A DNA stretch of 64,000 bases from Dugong dugon. Taxonomy: Eukaryota > Chordata > Mammalia > Sirenia > Dugongidae. This document shows positions 45,240 through 56,175 of this stretch, piece by piece. Made by a program: the position numbers and the translations under genes. Numbering within the stretch: position 1 is the stretch's first letter; each line of letters opens with the position of its first letter. The stretch is from assembly GCA_030035585.1 (NCBI GenBank), contig CM057462.1, positions 136,302,734 to 136,366,733 on the forward strand. The letters are read 5' to 3'. Below the pieces are notes generated by a model. The model did not search any database. It saw only the letters and a program-made list of their open reading frames with translations, and was not told the origin of the DNA.

Positions 45240-46401
45240 AAACCCATGAAAAAGCTTACACACAGAAAGTAATAATCTTTGTTGGTTACCAGGGATAGGG
45301 TGGGGTAATACTAAATAGGCAATAGATAAGTGCAATCTTGGGTGAAGGGTGAGACAGTACACAATACTGGGGAAACCAGCACAACTTGTACAAGGAAAGG
45401 TCATGGAAGCTCCATAGACACATCCAAACTCCATGAGGGACTGAATACTTGGAGGAGAGCTGTGGGGACCATTGTCTCAGGGAACATCTAGCTCAACTGG
45501 CATAACACAGTTTTTAAAGAAAATGTTCTACATTCTACCTTGGTGAGTAGCTTCTGGGGTCTTAAAAGCCTGTGAGTAGCCATCTAATATATTCCACTGG
45601 TCTCACCCCTTCCGGAGCAAGGGAGAATGAAGAGAACAGGATACAAGGAAAAGATTAGTCCAAAGGACTAATGGATCATAGCTACCAAGGCCTCCACCAG
45701 ACTGAGTCCACTGCAGCTAGATGTTGCCTGGCTACTACCACTGACTACTCTGATCAGGATCACAACAGAGGGTTCTGGACAGAGCTGGAGAAAGATGCAA
45801 AACAGACTTCTAACACACACAAAAGAGACCAGATTTACTGGCCTGACAAAGACTGGAGAAACCCTGAGAGTAGGGTTCCCAGACTCCCTTTTAGCTCAGT
45901 GGTGAAGTCACTTCTGAAGTTCACCCTTCAGCTGGATATTGGACAGCCCCATAAAACAAAATGGGACTAATGAGGTACATCAGTCCAGGGACAAGGAGTA
46001 GAAGGCAGAAGGGGACAGGAAAGCTGGTGATCGAGAACCCAAGTTGAGTAAGAACAGTGTTGACATGTAGTGGGATTGTTAAGCATTGTCATAGGGCAAC
46101 GTGTACTGTTTAATGAGAAACTATTTTGCTCTGTAAACCTTCATCTAAAGTGAGAATAGCAGCTCAACTGGAAGAATGTAATCGATGTCCCTGAACTGTT
46201 CATGTAGAAATTTTTGAAATGGTGTATCTTTGGCTATGTATATTTTCACCAAAAAAAAAAAAAAATCGAGAAGGGAGACGATTGACATGTCGTGAGGTTG
46301 TTAACCAATGTCATAAAACAATATGTGTACTGACTGTATAATGAGAAACTGTTCTGTAAACCTTCACCGGAAGTACAATAAAAAAAAGTAAAGAAAAAAA
46401 G
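45240..46401 (+). other. L1 3' UTR with two tail modules
   Basis: It has the same double-tail layout as 31491-32713. The first tail ends 'aaccttcatctaaagtgaga' (about 46155). The second module (46155-46390) ends 'cttcaccggaagtacaata' and a run of A. It lacks the extra 105 bp of the other copy. Confidence 0.8.
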
Positions 46402-46601
46402 AAATATGTAAAACTCCAAAAGTAAAGAAGATGCTCATCATTTCTCAAGCTGAAAGAATCGATGAAAAAAATTCAAGCCACTTGTTGCAACATTAAAGGA
46501 TACTGTCACAAAATACTGAACGACACAGGAGGCATCAAAAGAAGATGGAGGGCATACACAGAGTCACGGTACGAAAAAGAATTGGTTGATGTTCATCCAT
46601 T

Positions 46602-47696
46602 GCAGTAGGTAGCATATGACCAAGAACTAATGGTATTGAAGGAAGAAGTCCAAGCAGCATTGAAGGCATTGGCAAAAAACAATGTTCCAGGAACTGCTGG
46701 ATTACCAATTGAGATGTTTCAACAAAAGGATGCAGCACTGGAGGTGCTTACTCATCTATGCCAAGAAATTTGGAAGACAGCTACCTGGCCAACTGACTGG
46801 AAGAGATCCATATTTGTGCCCATTCCAAAGAAAGGTGATCCTACAGAATGTGGACATTATCGAATCATATCACTGATGTCATATACAAGTAAAATTTTGC
46901 TGAACATAGTTAAGAAACTGTTGCATCTACAGGAAACTGCCAGAAATTCAAGCCAGATTTAGAAAAGAATGTGGAACAAGGTATATCATTACTGATGTCA
47001 GATGGATCCTGGCTGAAAGCAGAGAATACTGGAAAGACGTTCACCTGTGACATTGAAAAGGTATTCGACTGTGTGGATCCTAACAAATTATGGATAACAT
47101 TGTGAAGAATGGGAATTCCAGAACACTTAACTGTGCTCATGAGGAATCTGTATATAGACCAAGAGGCAGTCTTTCAAACAGAACAAGGGGATACTGTGTG
47201 GTTTAAAATCAGGAAAGGTGTGTGTCAGGATTGTATCCTTTCACCAAATTTATTCAATCTGTATGCTCAGCAAATAATCAGAGAAGCTGGGCTATAGGAA
47301 GAAGAATGCAGCATGAGGACTGGAGAATGACTCATTAACAACCTGCAATATGCAGATGACACAACCTTGCTTGCTGAAAGCGAAGAGGAATTGAAGCACT
47401 TACTGATGAAGATAAAAGATGGCAGTCTTCAGTATGGATTACACCTCAACATAAAAAAAAACAAAAATCCTTACAATTGGACCAATAAGCACCATTGTGA
47501 CAAAGCAGAGAAAAGATTGAAGTTGTCAAGGATTTCATTTCACTTGGATTCACAATCAACATTCATGGAAGTAGCAGTCAAGAAATGAAATGACGTATTG
47601 CATTGGGCAAATCTGCTAGAAAAGACCTCTTTAAAGTGTCGAAAAGCAAAGATGTCACTTTGAAGACTAGGGTGAGCCTGACACAAGGCATCATAT
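46602..47696 (+). pseudogene. RTE reverse transcriptase remnant (middle piece)
   Basis: RT segments include LKEEVQAALKALAKNNVPGTA (46632 onward), TDWKRSIFVPIPKKGDPTEC (about 46790-46850), and SPNLFNLYAQQIIREAGL (about 47245). The catalytic Y-A-D-D lies at 47349-47360, followed by LLAESEEELKHLLMKIKDGS. An early stop and several frame changes break it. It is the continuation of the endonuclease piece left of the L1. Confidence 0.88.
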
Positions 47697-47699
47697 TTT

Positions 47700-48435
47700 T
47701 TTTTAATATATATGTTTTTATTGAACTTTATGTGAAAGTTCACAGCTCAAGTTAATCTCTCATACAAAATTTTTTTACGCATAGCATGATGTGACACTAG
47801 TTGCAATCCCTACAACATGACAGCACACTCCTCCTTTCCACCTCGGGTTTCCCATGTCCATCTAACCAGCTCCTATCCTTTCCTGCCTTCTCATCCTGCC
47901 TCTGAACAAGAGCTGCCCATTTGGTCTTGTGTATCTGCCTGAGCTAAGAAGCACACTCTTCACGAGTATTATTTTATGTTTTATAGTCCAGTCTAATCTT
48001 TGTCTGAAGAGTGGACTTTGGGAATGGTTTTAGTTCTGAGTTAACATAGCAACTGGAGGCTATGGTTTTGGGGTTTCCTCCAGTCTCAGTCAGACCATTA
48101 AGTCTGGTCTTTTTATGTGAATTTGAGTTCTGTTCCACACTCTTCTCCCACTCCTTCAGGGACTGTTTGTTGTGTTCCCTGTCAGGGTGGTCATCGGTGG
48201 TAGCTGGGCACCATCCAGTTCTTCTGGTCTCAGACTGATGGAGTCTCTGGTTTATGTGGTCCTTTTGTCTCTTGGGCTAACCTTTTCCTTGTGTCTTTGG
48301 TGTTCTTCATTCTCCTTTGCTCCAAGTGGGACCACTTGATGTATCTTAGATGGCCTCTCACAAGCTCTTAAGAACCCAGAAGCTACCCACTAAAGTGAGG
48401 TGCAGAACATTTTTTTAAATAAGCTTTGTTGTGCT
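47700..48435 (-). mobile_element. L1 3' UTR insertion, antisense, inside the RTE
   Basis: It is flanked by an exact 10-bp direct repeat 'atcatatttt' (47690-47699 and 48436-48445). It starts with the reversed tail (tttttaatatatatgtttt) and carries L1 3' UTR text such as 'gtagctgggcaccatccagt' and 'agctcttaagaacccagaag'. It is 736 bp, 5' truncated. It differs from the L1 at 38339 (no double tail), so it belongs to another subfamily. Confidence 0.9.
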
Positions 48436-48896
48436 ATCATATTTTCAATTGCCACATGTACATATGAAAGTTGGACAATGAATAAGGAAGACCAAAGAAG
48501 AATTGATGCCTTTGAATTATGGTGTTGGCGAAGAATATTGAGCATACCATGAACTGCCAGCAAAATGAACATATCTGTCATGGAAGAAGTTCAACCAGAG
48601 TGCTCCTTGGAAGCGAGGATGGAGGGATTTTTTCTCACATACTTTGGACATGTTATCAGGAGGGACCAGTCCCTGGTGAAGGACATCATGCTCATTAAGG
48701 TAGAGGGTCATCAGAAAAGAGGAAAACCCTCAAGGAGATGGATTGACACATGGCTGCAACAATGAGCTCAAACTTAGCAATGATTGTGATGGTGGCACAG
48801 GACAGGGCAGTGTTTTGTTCTGTTGTACATAGGGTTGTTATGAGTCTGAACTGACTCAGTGGCACCTAACAACAACAATAACAACAACAACCTATA

Positions 48897-49107
48897 GGTC
48901 CCTGGGTTAGGCAAACAGTTTCCTCTAGACTACTATCCCAAAGGTTGGCAGTTTGAATCTACCCAGGGATACCACAGAACAAAGGCCTGGTGATCTGTTT
49001 CCATAAGATTGTAGCCAGGAAAATCCTGTGAAGCACAGATCTAATCTGAAGAACATGGGATCACCATGAGTCAGAATCAATTCAATGGTAATGGGTTTGT
49101 TTATTTT
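48897..49107 (+). mobile_element. afrotherian SINE, type II
   Basis: The head 'ggtccctgggttaggcaaac' is followed by 'aaaggttggcagtttgaatc', the body 'aaggcctggtgatctgtttc' and the end 'gggatcaccatgagtcagaa'. It follows directly on the end of the interrupted RTE. Confidence 0.82.
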
Positions 49108-50018
49108 TCTGATGCCTACCTGTACCCATTTCTATACCTAGATAGTCTATGATTTTATTTACTAAAAAGATTGTGGAGTACCTGAAATCATAACTATTTA
49201 AAGAATTATTAGGCAAGGAATAGGATTAGAAATGGAAAACTTGCAGTTCTAAATTTCTCTAAAAAGGAGATTGTAGAGAAATGACAGCAGTTTGGCAACA
49301 GAGTCAGAAAATCCAGGTGGTAACTGAGTCATTTTGGTGAAATTCAGTAAATTGCAGTTGCTTGGAGATGTGGTTTTTTGCAACATAGAAAACTTGGTGG
49401 CAAATATTGTTAGAAGACGTGGCAGGATGAGTGTAAATGAGTGATGACTATGGAAACTAACACAAAATAATCATCAGCTTCTTTTAAAATGAAGCGCAAA
49501 TAAGGTGCCCCTTTGTTTTTTAACAACAGAACTATATGCAGTTTTTAAAAATGTGTCCAAAACAATATTCCCCCACTGCTGCTTCCCCTGCACCTGGGAC
49601 TATTGATGATCATGGGTTTGGGAATAAGTGTCACTCAAGCCAGTCCTGGATCAAAGCTTTTATACTAAATCATATCTTTGTTGACTATAACGGGAAAAAA
49701 AAACTGGAGAATCCTTTCTTTGGTCACCTTCACAGAATACTGAGCAGTAAAATAAATATTTAGAGACAACAAGAAAGAACAGCATTTTATAAAAGTCGTC
49801 ATAATTTAATATTGGAATAATTGAATATTAATTAGCCTTGGTCCAATCACTTATGGCCATCACGTATTTATGTTTGTGCCAACAGCAACCACCCACTAAA
49901 ACCAAATAGTGCAAGTACTAGTAAGCTATTTTTTAAGATTATTGGGTTATATTTCTTAAACTGATAATGTTTTCATAAACTTCATAATAAAATATTCTTT
50001 AATCTAGACTTTTTTCTA
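49108..50018. other. single-copy AT-rich sequence, nothing recognised
   Basis: No gene or repeat identified. The 75-codon frame at 49536-49763 has no recognisable domain. Confidence 0.4.
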
Positions 50019-50158
50019 GAGCTTGGCTGCTAACCAAAAGGTTGGCAGTTTAAATCCACCAGCTGCTCCTTGACCCTATGGGGCAGTTCTACTCCATCCT
50101 ATAGGGTCCGTATGAGTCGGAATCGACTAGACGGCAATGGGTTTGGTTTTTGGTTTTT
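50019..50158 (+). mobile_element. afrotherian SINE type I, head-truncated
   Basis: It starts inside the tRNA head (ggctgctaaccaaaaggttg) and ends 'tatgagtcggaatcgactag' plus the 'tttggtttttggttttt' tail. It is one of the least diverged SINE copies here. Confidence 0.85.
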
Positions 50159-50584
50159 AAGGCAAAAGCCCTTCCTAAGCAAGGTTTTTTTCATTACAGA
50201 AGCAAGCATAAAAATCAGGCCCAGGAGACATTATGTCTCTTACTTGCCTCTACCCTGTAAGGTAAGCTCTGCACTTATAAAAAGCAGAAAAGGAAATTTC
50301 AAAATACCCACTTGGGTTTTCAGAGAGCTTAGACAGTTCTATACAGTAACAACTATGCATCATTGTCTAGTAGGACAGACCAAATCCTGGACAATAATGG
50401 GAACTAGAGTTAGTTTTAATGGGAATTGCATTCTCTGGGCCAATTCTTTCTCCCTTTCTATTCCTGGATTTAGCAAGAAATAGGGGAAATAATTGCTAGC
50501 TAAACTGGATTTCTTGGATTGGAATAGAAGAGAAGGAAAATAATCATAATAAATTACATATTCCAGATAAAATCTGTACAGCAG
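50159..50584. other. single-copy sequence, nothing recognised
   Basis: No gene or repeat identified. A 137-codon plus-strand frame (50070-50483) begins inside the SINE and has no recognisable domain. Confidence 0.4.
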
Positions 50585-51565
50585 CATTGGACTTCACCTG
50601 GACTATTGCAATAACCTTCTAATTGTCCCCCCTGCTTCTACTCATGATCCCATGCTGTCTATTGTTCATAGAACAGCCCAAGTGGTTTCTTTAAATATAA
50701 GTCATTTAATGCTGCTGCTCTGCCTAAAATCCTCCAATGATTTCCCACAACTCTCAGAGTAAGATCCAAAGTCCTCAACACAACCTAAAAGACTGTCTGC
50801 CCCTACCACTACCCAACCCCTCACTCCTGCTGCAGCTTCCTGTCTGACGATATAGTCTACCTTTGGTCATTTGTCTTCAGCTCTTCTTAGATTATACCAA
50901 GTGCTCTCCCACCTCAGGGCTTTTGTACTTGCTATTCTATTTGCATGAAATATTCTTTCCCTTGAAAAGTGCATGGCGTGATCCATCATTTCATTTAAGA
51001 CTGCTCACATGCTATCATTTCATTGCAGAGGTCCTCTCTGACCACTATATGTAAAAGGGCACACACCCCTCCACTGTTCTGCCAAGCCAGATCACCTGTG
51101 CTCTCCTGTGTCTGATAGCTCTTATCACCAATTCAACTGGTTTACATTATTTGTTGATTTTTTAACTCTCTCTATTCCCCCTACTGGGTATAAGCTCTAT
51201 AATGGCAGCCTTATAAACCAGGCGGTATTATAAGCTCGGTTTTGCAAATAGGAAAAATTGGGCTTATAACTAATTTTCATCAAGCTGATTCTGACTCATG
51301 AAGACCCAATGTGTGTCAGAATAGGGTTTGTGCTTCATAGGGTTTTCAATGGCTGATTTTCAAAAGTAGATCACCAGGTCTTTCTTCTGAGGTGCCTCTG
51401 GGTGAGTTCAAACCACCAACCTTTTGGTTAGCAGCCAAGCATGACAACTGTTTGCACCACCCATAAACTTCTCTTGAATGTAAAGGCCATGTGTTATACT
51501 TCCCCTGTACCCTTATAGTCCTTAGTATATAGACGGTGCTAAGTTAATACCTGTTGAATGAATTT
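50585..51565 (+). repeat. L2 LINE, 3' portion, with MIR and SINE insertions
   Basis: The L2 order is clear: 'gactattgcaataaccttct', 'ctctcagagtaagatccaaa', 'cctcagggcttttgtacttg', 'gcagaggtcctctctgacca'. After the interruptions it resumes with 'aatgtaaaggccatgtgtta' and 'gtgctaagttaatacctgtt'. The interruptions are a MIR-like antisense scrap at about 51208-51265 and the SINE at 51271-51465. Confidence 0.82.
51271..51465 (-). mobile_element. afrotherian SINE, type II, antisense
   Basis: It contains 'agggttttcaatggctgatt', 'agtagatcaccaggtctttc' and 'accttttggttagcagccaa', and ends 'tttgcaccaccca'. It lies inside the L2. Confidence 0.83.
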
Positions 51566-52264
51566 GAATATTTGAGAAGAATTTGAAGATTCAAACATGT
51601 GGCTTCAATCAGAATTTTCAGGTTAGATCTGAATATTAATTTATGCTGGTAGAGTTTTCAATTTTATATAGCAAAATTTTTCATGATTTTTAAATGTTAA
51701 ATCTATTTCAAAGAAATACAATATATTTATATTTAAAAGAAAGTGTTAATAAGTGCTATTGAAAGACATGCTATCAGGAAAATAAACTGAAAAAGTGAGA
51801 AGAATAATGGACCTGGGCCTTCTTAATTTTCATTACCTGGAGATTTGTTTAAAAAAAAAAACTAGAAAAGTGTGCCAAGCATTGAGTAAAAATCCCCCTT
51901 TTGCTCTCCAAAGGATAAAGGTGGCTTATAAAGAGAAAAAACAGTAGATTAGATTTAAAGCAAGTAGAATTAGTCTTCATCAATCATAATTATTAGCTAA
52001 GAAGATTTTTATAGTAAGACTATTGATAAATATGCTTCTGTGAGAAAAATTACCATGATTAACTTGCTAAACTTATATAAATATGTAAAATCAATCAAAT
52101 CTTACACAGAATTCCTATTTATAAACATGTATCTGGCTAAAATGCAAAACATAAAGTCCTGTAAAATAAAGTAATACCTCTAATATAGACTATATAAACC
52201 TTAATTTGATTTTACAAGGACACTGTACAATGACCAGGGCAATCATTTTAGAGAGCAATGTGGT
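51566..52264. other. single-copy AT-rich sequence, nothing recognised
   Basis: No gene or repeat identified. Confidence 0.4.
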
Positions 52265-52803
52265 CTATGTCTTAGTTATCTAGTGCTGCTATAACAGAAA
52301 TACAACAAGTGGATGGCTTTAACAAAGAGAAATTTATTCTCTCGTAATCTAGGAGGCTAGAAGTTCGAATTCAGGGTGCCAGCTCCAGGGGAAGGCTTTC
52401 TCTCTCTGCCGGCTCTGGAGGAAGGTCCTTATCATCCATCTTCCCCAGTCGGTAGAGGAGCTTCTCAGAGCAGTCCAAAGGATGCATTATTCTCCTGGCT
52501 CTTGTTTCTTGGTGGTATGAACTGCCCCCATCCCCCCTCCCCACCTTGTCTCCTTCAGGCTTCTCTCTTTTATATCTCAAAAGAGAGATTAATTTAAAAC
52601 AAAACCTTATCTTGTAGATTGAGTCCTGCCTCATTAACATAACTGCCTCTAATCCTGCCTTATTAACATCATAGAGGTAGGATTTACAACACATAGGAAA
52701 ATCACATCAGATGACAAAATGGTTGACAATCACACGATACTGGGAATCATGGTCTAGCCAACTTGACACACATTTTTGGGGTACAGAATTCAATCCATAA
52801 CAG
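52265..52803 (-). mobile_element. MaLR-like LTR, antisense (lineage-specific look)
   Basis: It runs from 'gtcttagttatctagtgctg' through 'aatttattctctcgtaatct' and 'attgagtcctgcctcattaa' to 'gaattcaatccataaca'. It is longer (about 540 bp) and less diverged from a clean LTR pattern than the other LTRs here. There are no internal genes. Confidence 0.72.
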
Positions 52804-52928
52804 TCTATTATAAATTCTCTATCTTAATGAACAGCACCACAGTCCCCTAATTGCACAAATCAGGAACCTAATGGTTATCCTTGACACCCCTATCTTCCCT
52901 ATAAATCATCGCCAAATCTAGTTGATCA

Positions 52929-53686
52929 TAGTTATTCCTCGGTGTTCATGGGGGATTGGTTCCAGGAGCCCCGCAGATACCAAAATCCAAGGATGCTCAA
53001 GTTCCTTATATAAGATGATGTAATATTTGCAAGTAACTTATGCATGTCCTCCAGTATCATCTCTAGATGATAATAATTAATACCCAATACAATGTAAATG
53101 CTATATTGTGTCAGTCTAGTTGAAGACTTGCTCTGGAAGGTAGCCTTTCTCTTCTTTGAGTTTCTGGGAATGCTGATGTTGCCGGGCATCAGCCGATGCA
53201 GATCCTCCCATGATCTTGAAGTTCTGGAGGCTGTAGCGCTTTACAGAGCTAGCCAGTCATCCCTTACTAGCCTCAAATTCCCTCCTCTTTCTCCCCTCAA
53301 CCCCCTCACACTTAGCCTTTGAGGGATTGCTTTTTAGGAGCCATTTTTTCACTGAAACAAAGGATGCACACAACATAAGTAGCAAATGAGACACGAGGTG
53401 AACAATGCTCAAATGAGTGCTGGAGAGAGACCGAGAACCTGTGAAGTGGTGGGAGGCTACAGCAGGGTATGCCTACACATCACTTCATTCGCATGGATTC
53501 AGTGTAGTGCTTGGCAGGCAGCAAATTCAAGTGTTGCTTTTTGGAACTTTCTTTCTTTTTTTTTTTTCTGGGAATATTTTCGATCTGTGGTTGGTTGAAT
53601 CCAGGGATGCAGGACCCAGGGATGCAGGACCCAGGGATGCAGGACCCAGGGATGCAGAACCCGTGGATAAGGAGGCCCAACTTGTA
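52929..53686 (+). mobile_element. Tigger/MER2-type DNA transposon (758 bp)
   Basis: The left end 'gttattcctcggtgttcatg' and the right end '...ggataaggaggcccaacttg' are imperfect inverted repeats, each bounded by TA (52929-52930 and 53685-53686). The inner text 'ggttccaggagccccgcaga' and 'taccaaaatccaaggatgct' is typical of the mammalian Tigger/MER2 group. No transposase frame survives. A four-fold 15-bp repeat lies in the right end. Confidence 0.8.
53603..53662. repeat. 15-bp tandem repeat, four copies
   Basis: The unit 'agggatgcaggaccc' occurs at 53603, 53618, 53633 and, with one change, 53648. It lies inside the right terminal region of the Tigger-type element, where the family normally has a single copy. 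In one frame it encodes repeated MQDPG, which has no meaning as a protein. Confidence 0.95.
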
Positions 53687-54360
53687 TATCCTATATATTC
53701 ATCTATCTATGTAATCTTGAATTTATCTACTTAGCATTCTCACAATCAGCACGATCTTCTAGTCTATCATAGGTTTTCTCTCTTTGAGAACCTCTTACAC
53801 CTACCAAACAGACTCCACTCTCATCCAAAACTATTGTGTACATAGGAGCCAGAAGGAGCTTTAAAAAATGAGACTTATCGTGACATTCTGTTTAAAGTCC
53901 TTCAATGGCTTTCCATTGCTCTTAACCCCACTTACAAAAACCCAGTAGACTGGCTTATACCTTATTCACTTTCTCTAGTCAGGCATCTCTGCCTACAGTC
54001 ACAAGAACTTCTCTCAATTCCTCAAGTTCACCATGCTTCCATCAGTTTAGGGGCTTCTCATGTGTTATTTCTCCCCATGCAATGCTTTTCCTTTACCTCC
54101 ATCCCTCATCTTCTTTTCCTGCTCTTCATTCAGATTCAACTCAAATGATACTTGAGCACAAGAGTTTTCCTTGATAACACAGATTAGATCAGGTGCCTCA
54201 AATGTTCTCATAGAATGTAGGAGTATTCATTTAAAGTAGTCATCACAGTTTTAAGTCATGAGTTTTGTATAAATATTTTATGTTGAATTAGACTGTAAGC
54301 TCTGTAAGAGTGGGACCATGTAGATTTTGTTCACCATTGTGTTCCAATGGTAATGAATGA

Positions 54361-54845
54361 GTTTACAGTTGATAGTAATGAAACTAGAAAATAAAACAAG
54401 TCTAGCAAAAGATCGTGTGTTATTATTTGACAATTAAAACTCATATTGATTCTCTGAATTCTTATTGGTGAGTTATTCGAGTTTATCACTTAAATGCACT
54501 ACAACTAATTCATGACTATTAATATTCCCAGTTAGTTTTCAAGCTTCTTAGAGAAGAAAAAAAAAAATACCATATATATCTTTTGTATTTCTTATAGCAC
54601 CTTACACTGAGAAGGTATACACCTTATTATGTGAAGGACATATATAAGGCGCTTAATACATACTTTTTGCCTTACTGATATCTTTCATTTTGTTAAGATA
54701 CCAAAACAACTTTCCAGGCATGATCTTTCCTCACGTCTCCAAACCCACTTAATGGATAAATATATTTAATCTATATATGGATTATTTGCATATCAACCTA
54801 AATAGGGCCAAAGAAAAATTCTTGATTTCCTCCTTTAAACAAGCT
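54361..54845. other. single-copy AT-rich sequence, nothing recognised
   Basis: No gene or repeat identified. Confidence 0.4.
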
Positions 54846-55300
54846 TCTCTTCTAGTCTTCCTCATCTCACTAAATGGCACTATGCATTGACTAAACTGAT
54901 CCTTTAAAAATGGTAATACCCTGCTTAAAAATTTGACTATGTCTTCTCATCAGATATAGAACAGCATCCTAACTCTTTAGTATAAGCCAAAGTTTCTTAC
55001 ATGATCTGGCCCTTGCCCACCTTTCCAATCTCTCTAAAAACTCTCCCTGTGGTCCTTGCTCCAGCCACATTGACTTTTTGTTACTCAATCTTGTCAAACT
55101 CATTCACGCTTTAAGCACTGTGCACATTTTGCATCTATTTTCACTTGCCTAGAAAGCATTTTTCACTGATTTTCACATATCTGAATCTATCTTTGTTATT
55201 TGCTATCAGCTTAGTTGTCGCCTATATGGAGAGGCTCTTCATGGACCATCCAATTTAAGGTAAATGTCCAATCTTTATCTGTGAATAAAATTGTGGTCCA
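54846..55300 (+). repeat. L2 LINE fragment
   Basis: 'acatgatctggcccttgccc', 'ccttgctccagccacattga' and 'tatggagaggctcttcatgg' are in L2 order. It is a separate, overlapping portion of the family relative to 52804-54360, so a second copy. Confidence 0.75.
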
Positions 55301-55315
55301 CGAATGATTTATGAG

Positions 55316-55805
55316 AAGGCAATGGGGTAGAATTCTCACTTTCCATGTGGGAGACTCAGGTTCAAATACCAGCCATGCACCTCAAGCACAGCTACCACCC
55401 ATCTGTCAGTGGTGGTTTTCATCTTGCTATTATGCTGAACGGTGCAGTGGTTAAGAGCTATGGCTGATAACAAAATGTCAACTGTTCAAATCCACCAGCT
55501 GCTCCTTGGAAAATCTATAAGGCAGTTCTACTCTGTCCCATAGGGTTGCTATGAGTCGGAACCAACTTAATGGCAACGGGTATTACGCAGAACATATTTC
55601 AACAGACCTTCAAGACTAAGACAAACTAGAAAGAAAAGTCTGGCAATCTACTTCCAAAAATCAACCAAAGTAAACCCTATGGATCACAACAATCCAATCG
55701 ACAACTGATCGTGGGGGTGGCGAAGGACCAGGCAGTGTTTCATTCTGTTGTGCATGAGGTTTCCATGAATTGAGGGCCAACTCCATAGCAGCTAACAACA
55801 ACAAC
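55316..55805 (+). mobile_element. tRNA(Gly)-headed SINE, interrupted by another SINE
   Basis: The head is 'ggggtagaattctcactttc' with B-box-like 'ggttcaaatacc'. The body is 'gctaccacccatctgtcagt' and 'ccttcaagactaagacaaac'. The tail is 'ggaccaggcagtgtttcatt' plus 'agctaacaacaacaac'. The SINE at 55441-55581 sits inside it. Confidence 0.88.
55441..55581 (+). mobile_element. afrotherian SINE type I, nested, with TSD
   Basis: It starts 'ggtgcagtggttaagagcta' and ends 'gagtcggaaccaacttaatg' and 'gcaacgggt'. The flanks 'attatgctgaac' (55429-55440) and 'attacgcagaac' (55582-55593) agree at 10 of 12 bases, a target duplication made from the host SINE. Confidence 0.9.
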
Positions 55806-55839
55806 AAAAGATTTATGGGGGAGTTAGGGCTGTTTTAGT

Positions 55840-56175
55840 TAAAGGATTCAAGGAAAGCTTCTCTGAAGATGTCACTGAAGAAACGCTAAAACTAAATAAG
55901 GGAGCAAGCCACTTCGATACCTAGGGGACAACCCTTTAAGGTAAAGGAGCAGCCATGCAAAGGCCCTGAGGTAAGAGTTGGTGTATCTCAGGGACAGTTA
56001 GAAGGCCATGGTGGCTGGAGCTGGGTAAGCAAGGAGGTAAATTGTAGGGGGTGAAGCCAAAGGGTCAGCAACAGACCAGGTCATCATGTAAGGGTCTAGT
56101 AGAATATGGTAAGGATTTTCTATTTTGTATTGGCAGAGATAACAAACTTTTAGAGGGTTTTGATCACAGGCATTA
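55840..56175 (-). repeat. L2 LINE fragment, antisense
   Basis: 'gaaagcttctctgaagatgt', 'catgcaaaggccctgaggta' and 'atcatgtaagggtctagtag' reverse to the L2 3' coding region. Confidence 0.75.

Larger units (their letters stand above)
38339..46401 (+). mobile_element. L1 LINE, 8.06 kb, near complete, inside an RTE
   Basis: It starts 'gactttcagcaacattgcgc', matching the 5' end of the L1 at 25651, and ends in an A-rich tail near 46400. The flanks 38321-38338 and 46402-46419 agree at 13 of 18 positions (both end '...ccaa'), a decayed target duplication inside RTE sequence. All parts are present: 5' UTR, ORF1, ORF2 without the deletion seen in the other copy, and the 3' UTR. Confidence 0.95.
36840..48889 (+). 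mobile_element. full-length RTE LINE interrupted by two L1 insertions
   Basis: The RTE exists as three pieces: 36840-38338, 46402-47699 and 48436-48889. A 7-bp direct repeat 'acctata' flanks the whole (36833-36839 and 48890-48896). Without the L1 insertions it measures about 3.2 kb, matching the uninterrupted copy at 56277-59476. Piece 1 carries the 5' UTR and endonuclease region. Piece 2 carries the RT, with Y-A-D-D at 47349-47360. Piece 3 carries the C-terminus and tail. All coding parts are frameshifted. Confidence 0.92.
52804..54360 (+). repeat. L2 LINE split by a Tigger-type element
   Basis: The left piece 52804-52928 (gttatccttgacacccctat) is followed across the DNA transposon by 53687-54360. 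The right piece carries 'ccttcaatggctttccattg', 'tctctgcctacagtcacaag' and 'gactgtaagctctgtaagag'. The order and orientation are those of one L2 copy. Confidence 0.78.

Noticed and set aside
25651-46401. A potentially active L1 or RTE
   Set aside because: Every ORF1, ORF2 and RTE polyprotein region contains stops, frameshifts or deletions, and two copies carry changed catalytic motifs.
53603-53662. CRISPR-like or coding repeat (MQDPG)n
   Set aside because: The units are contiguous without spacers and lie inside a DNA-transposon end. It is a short tandem expansion.
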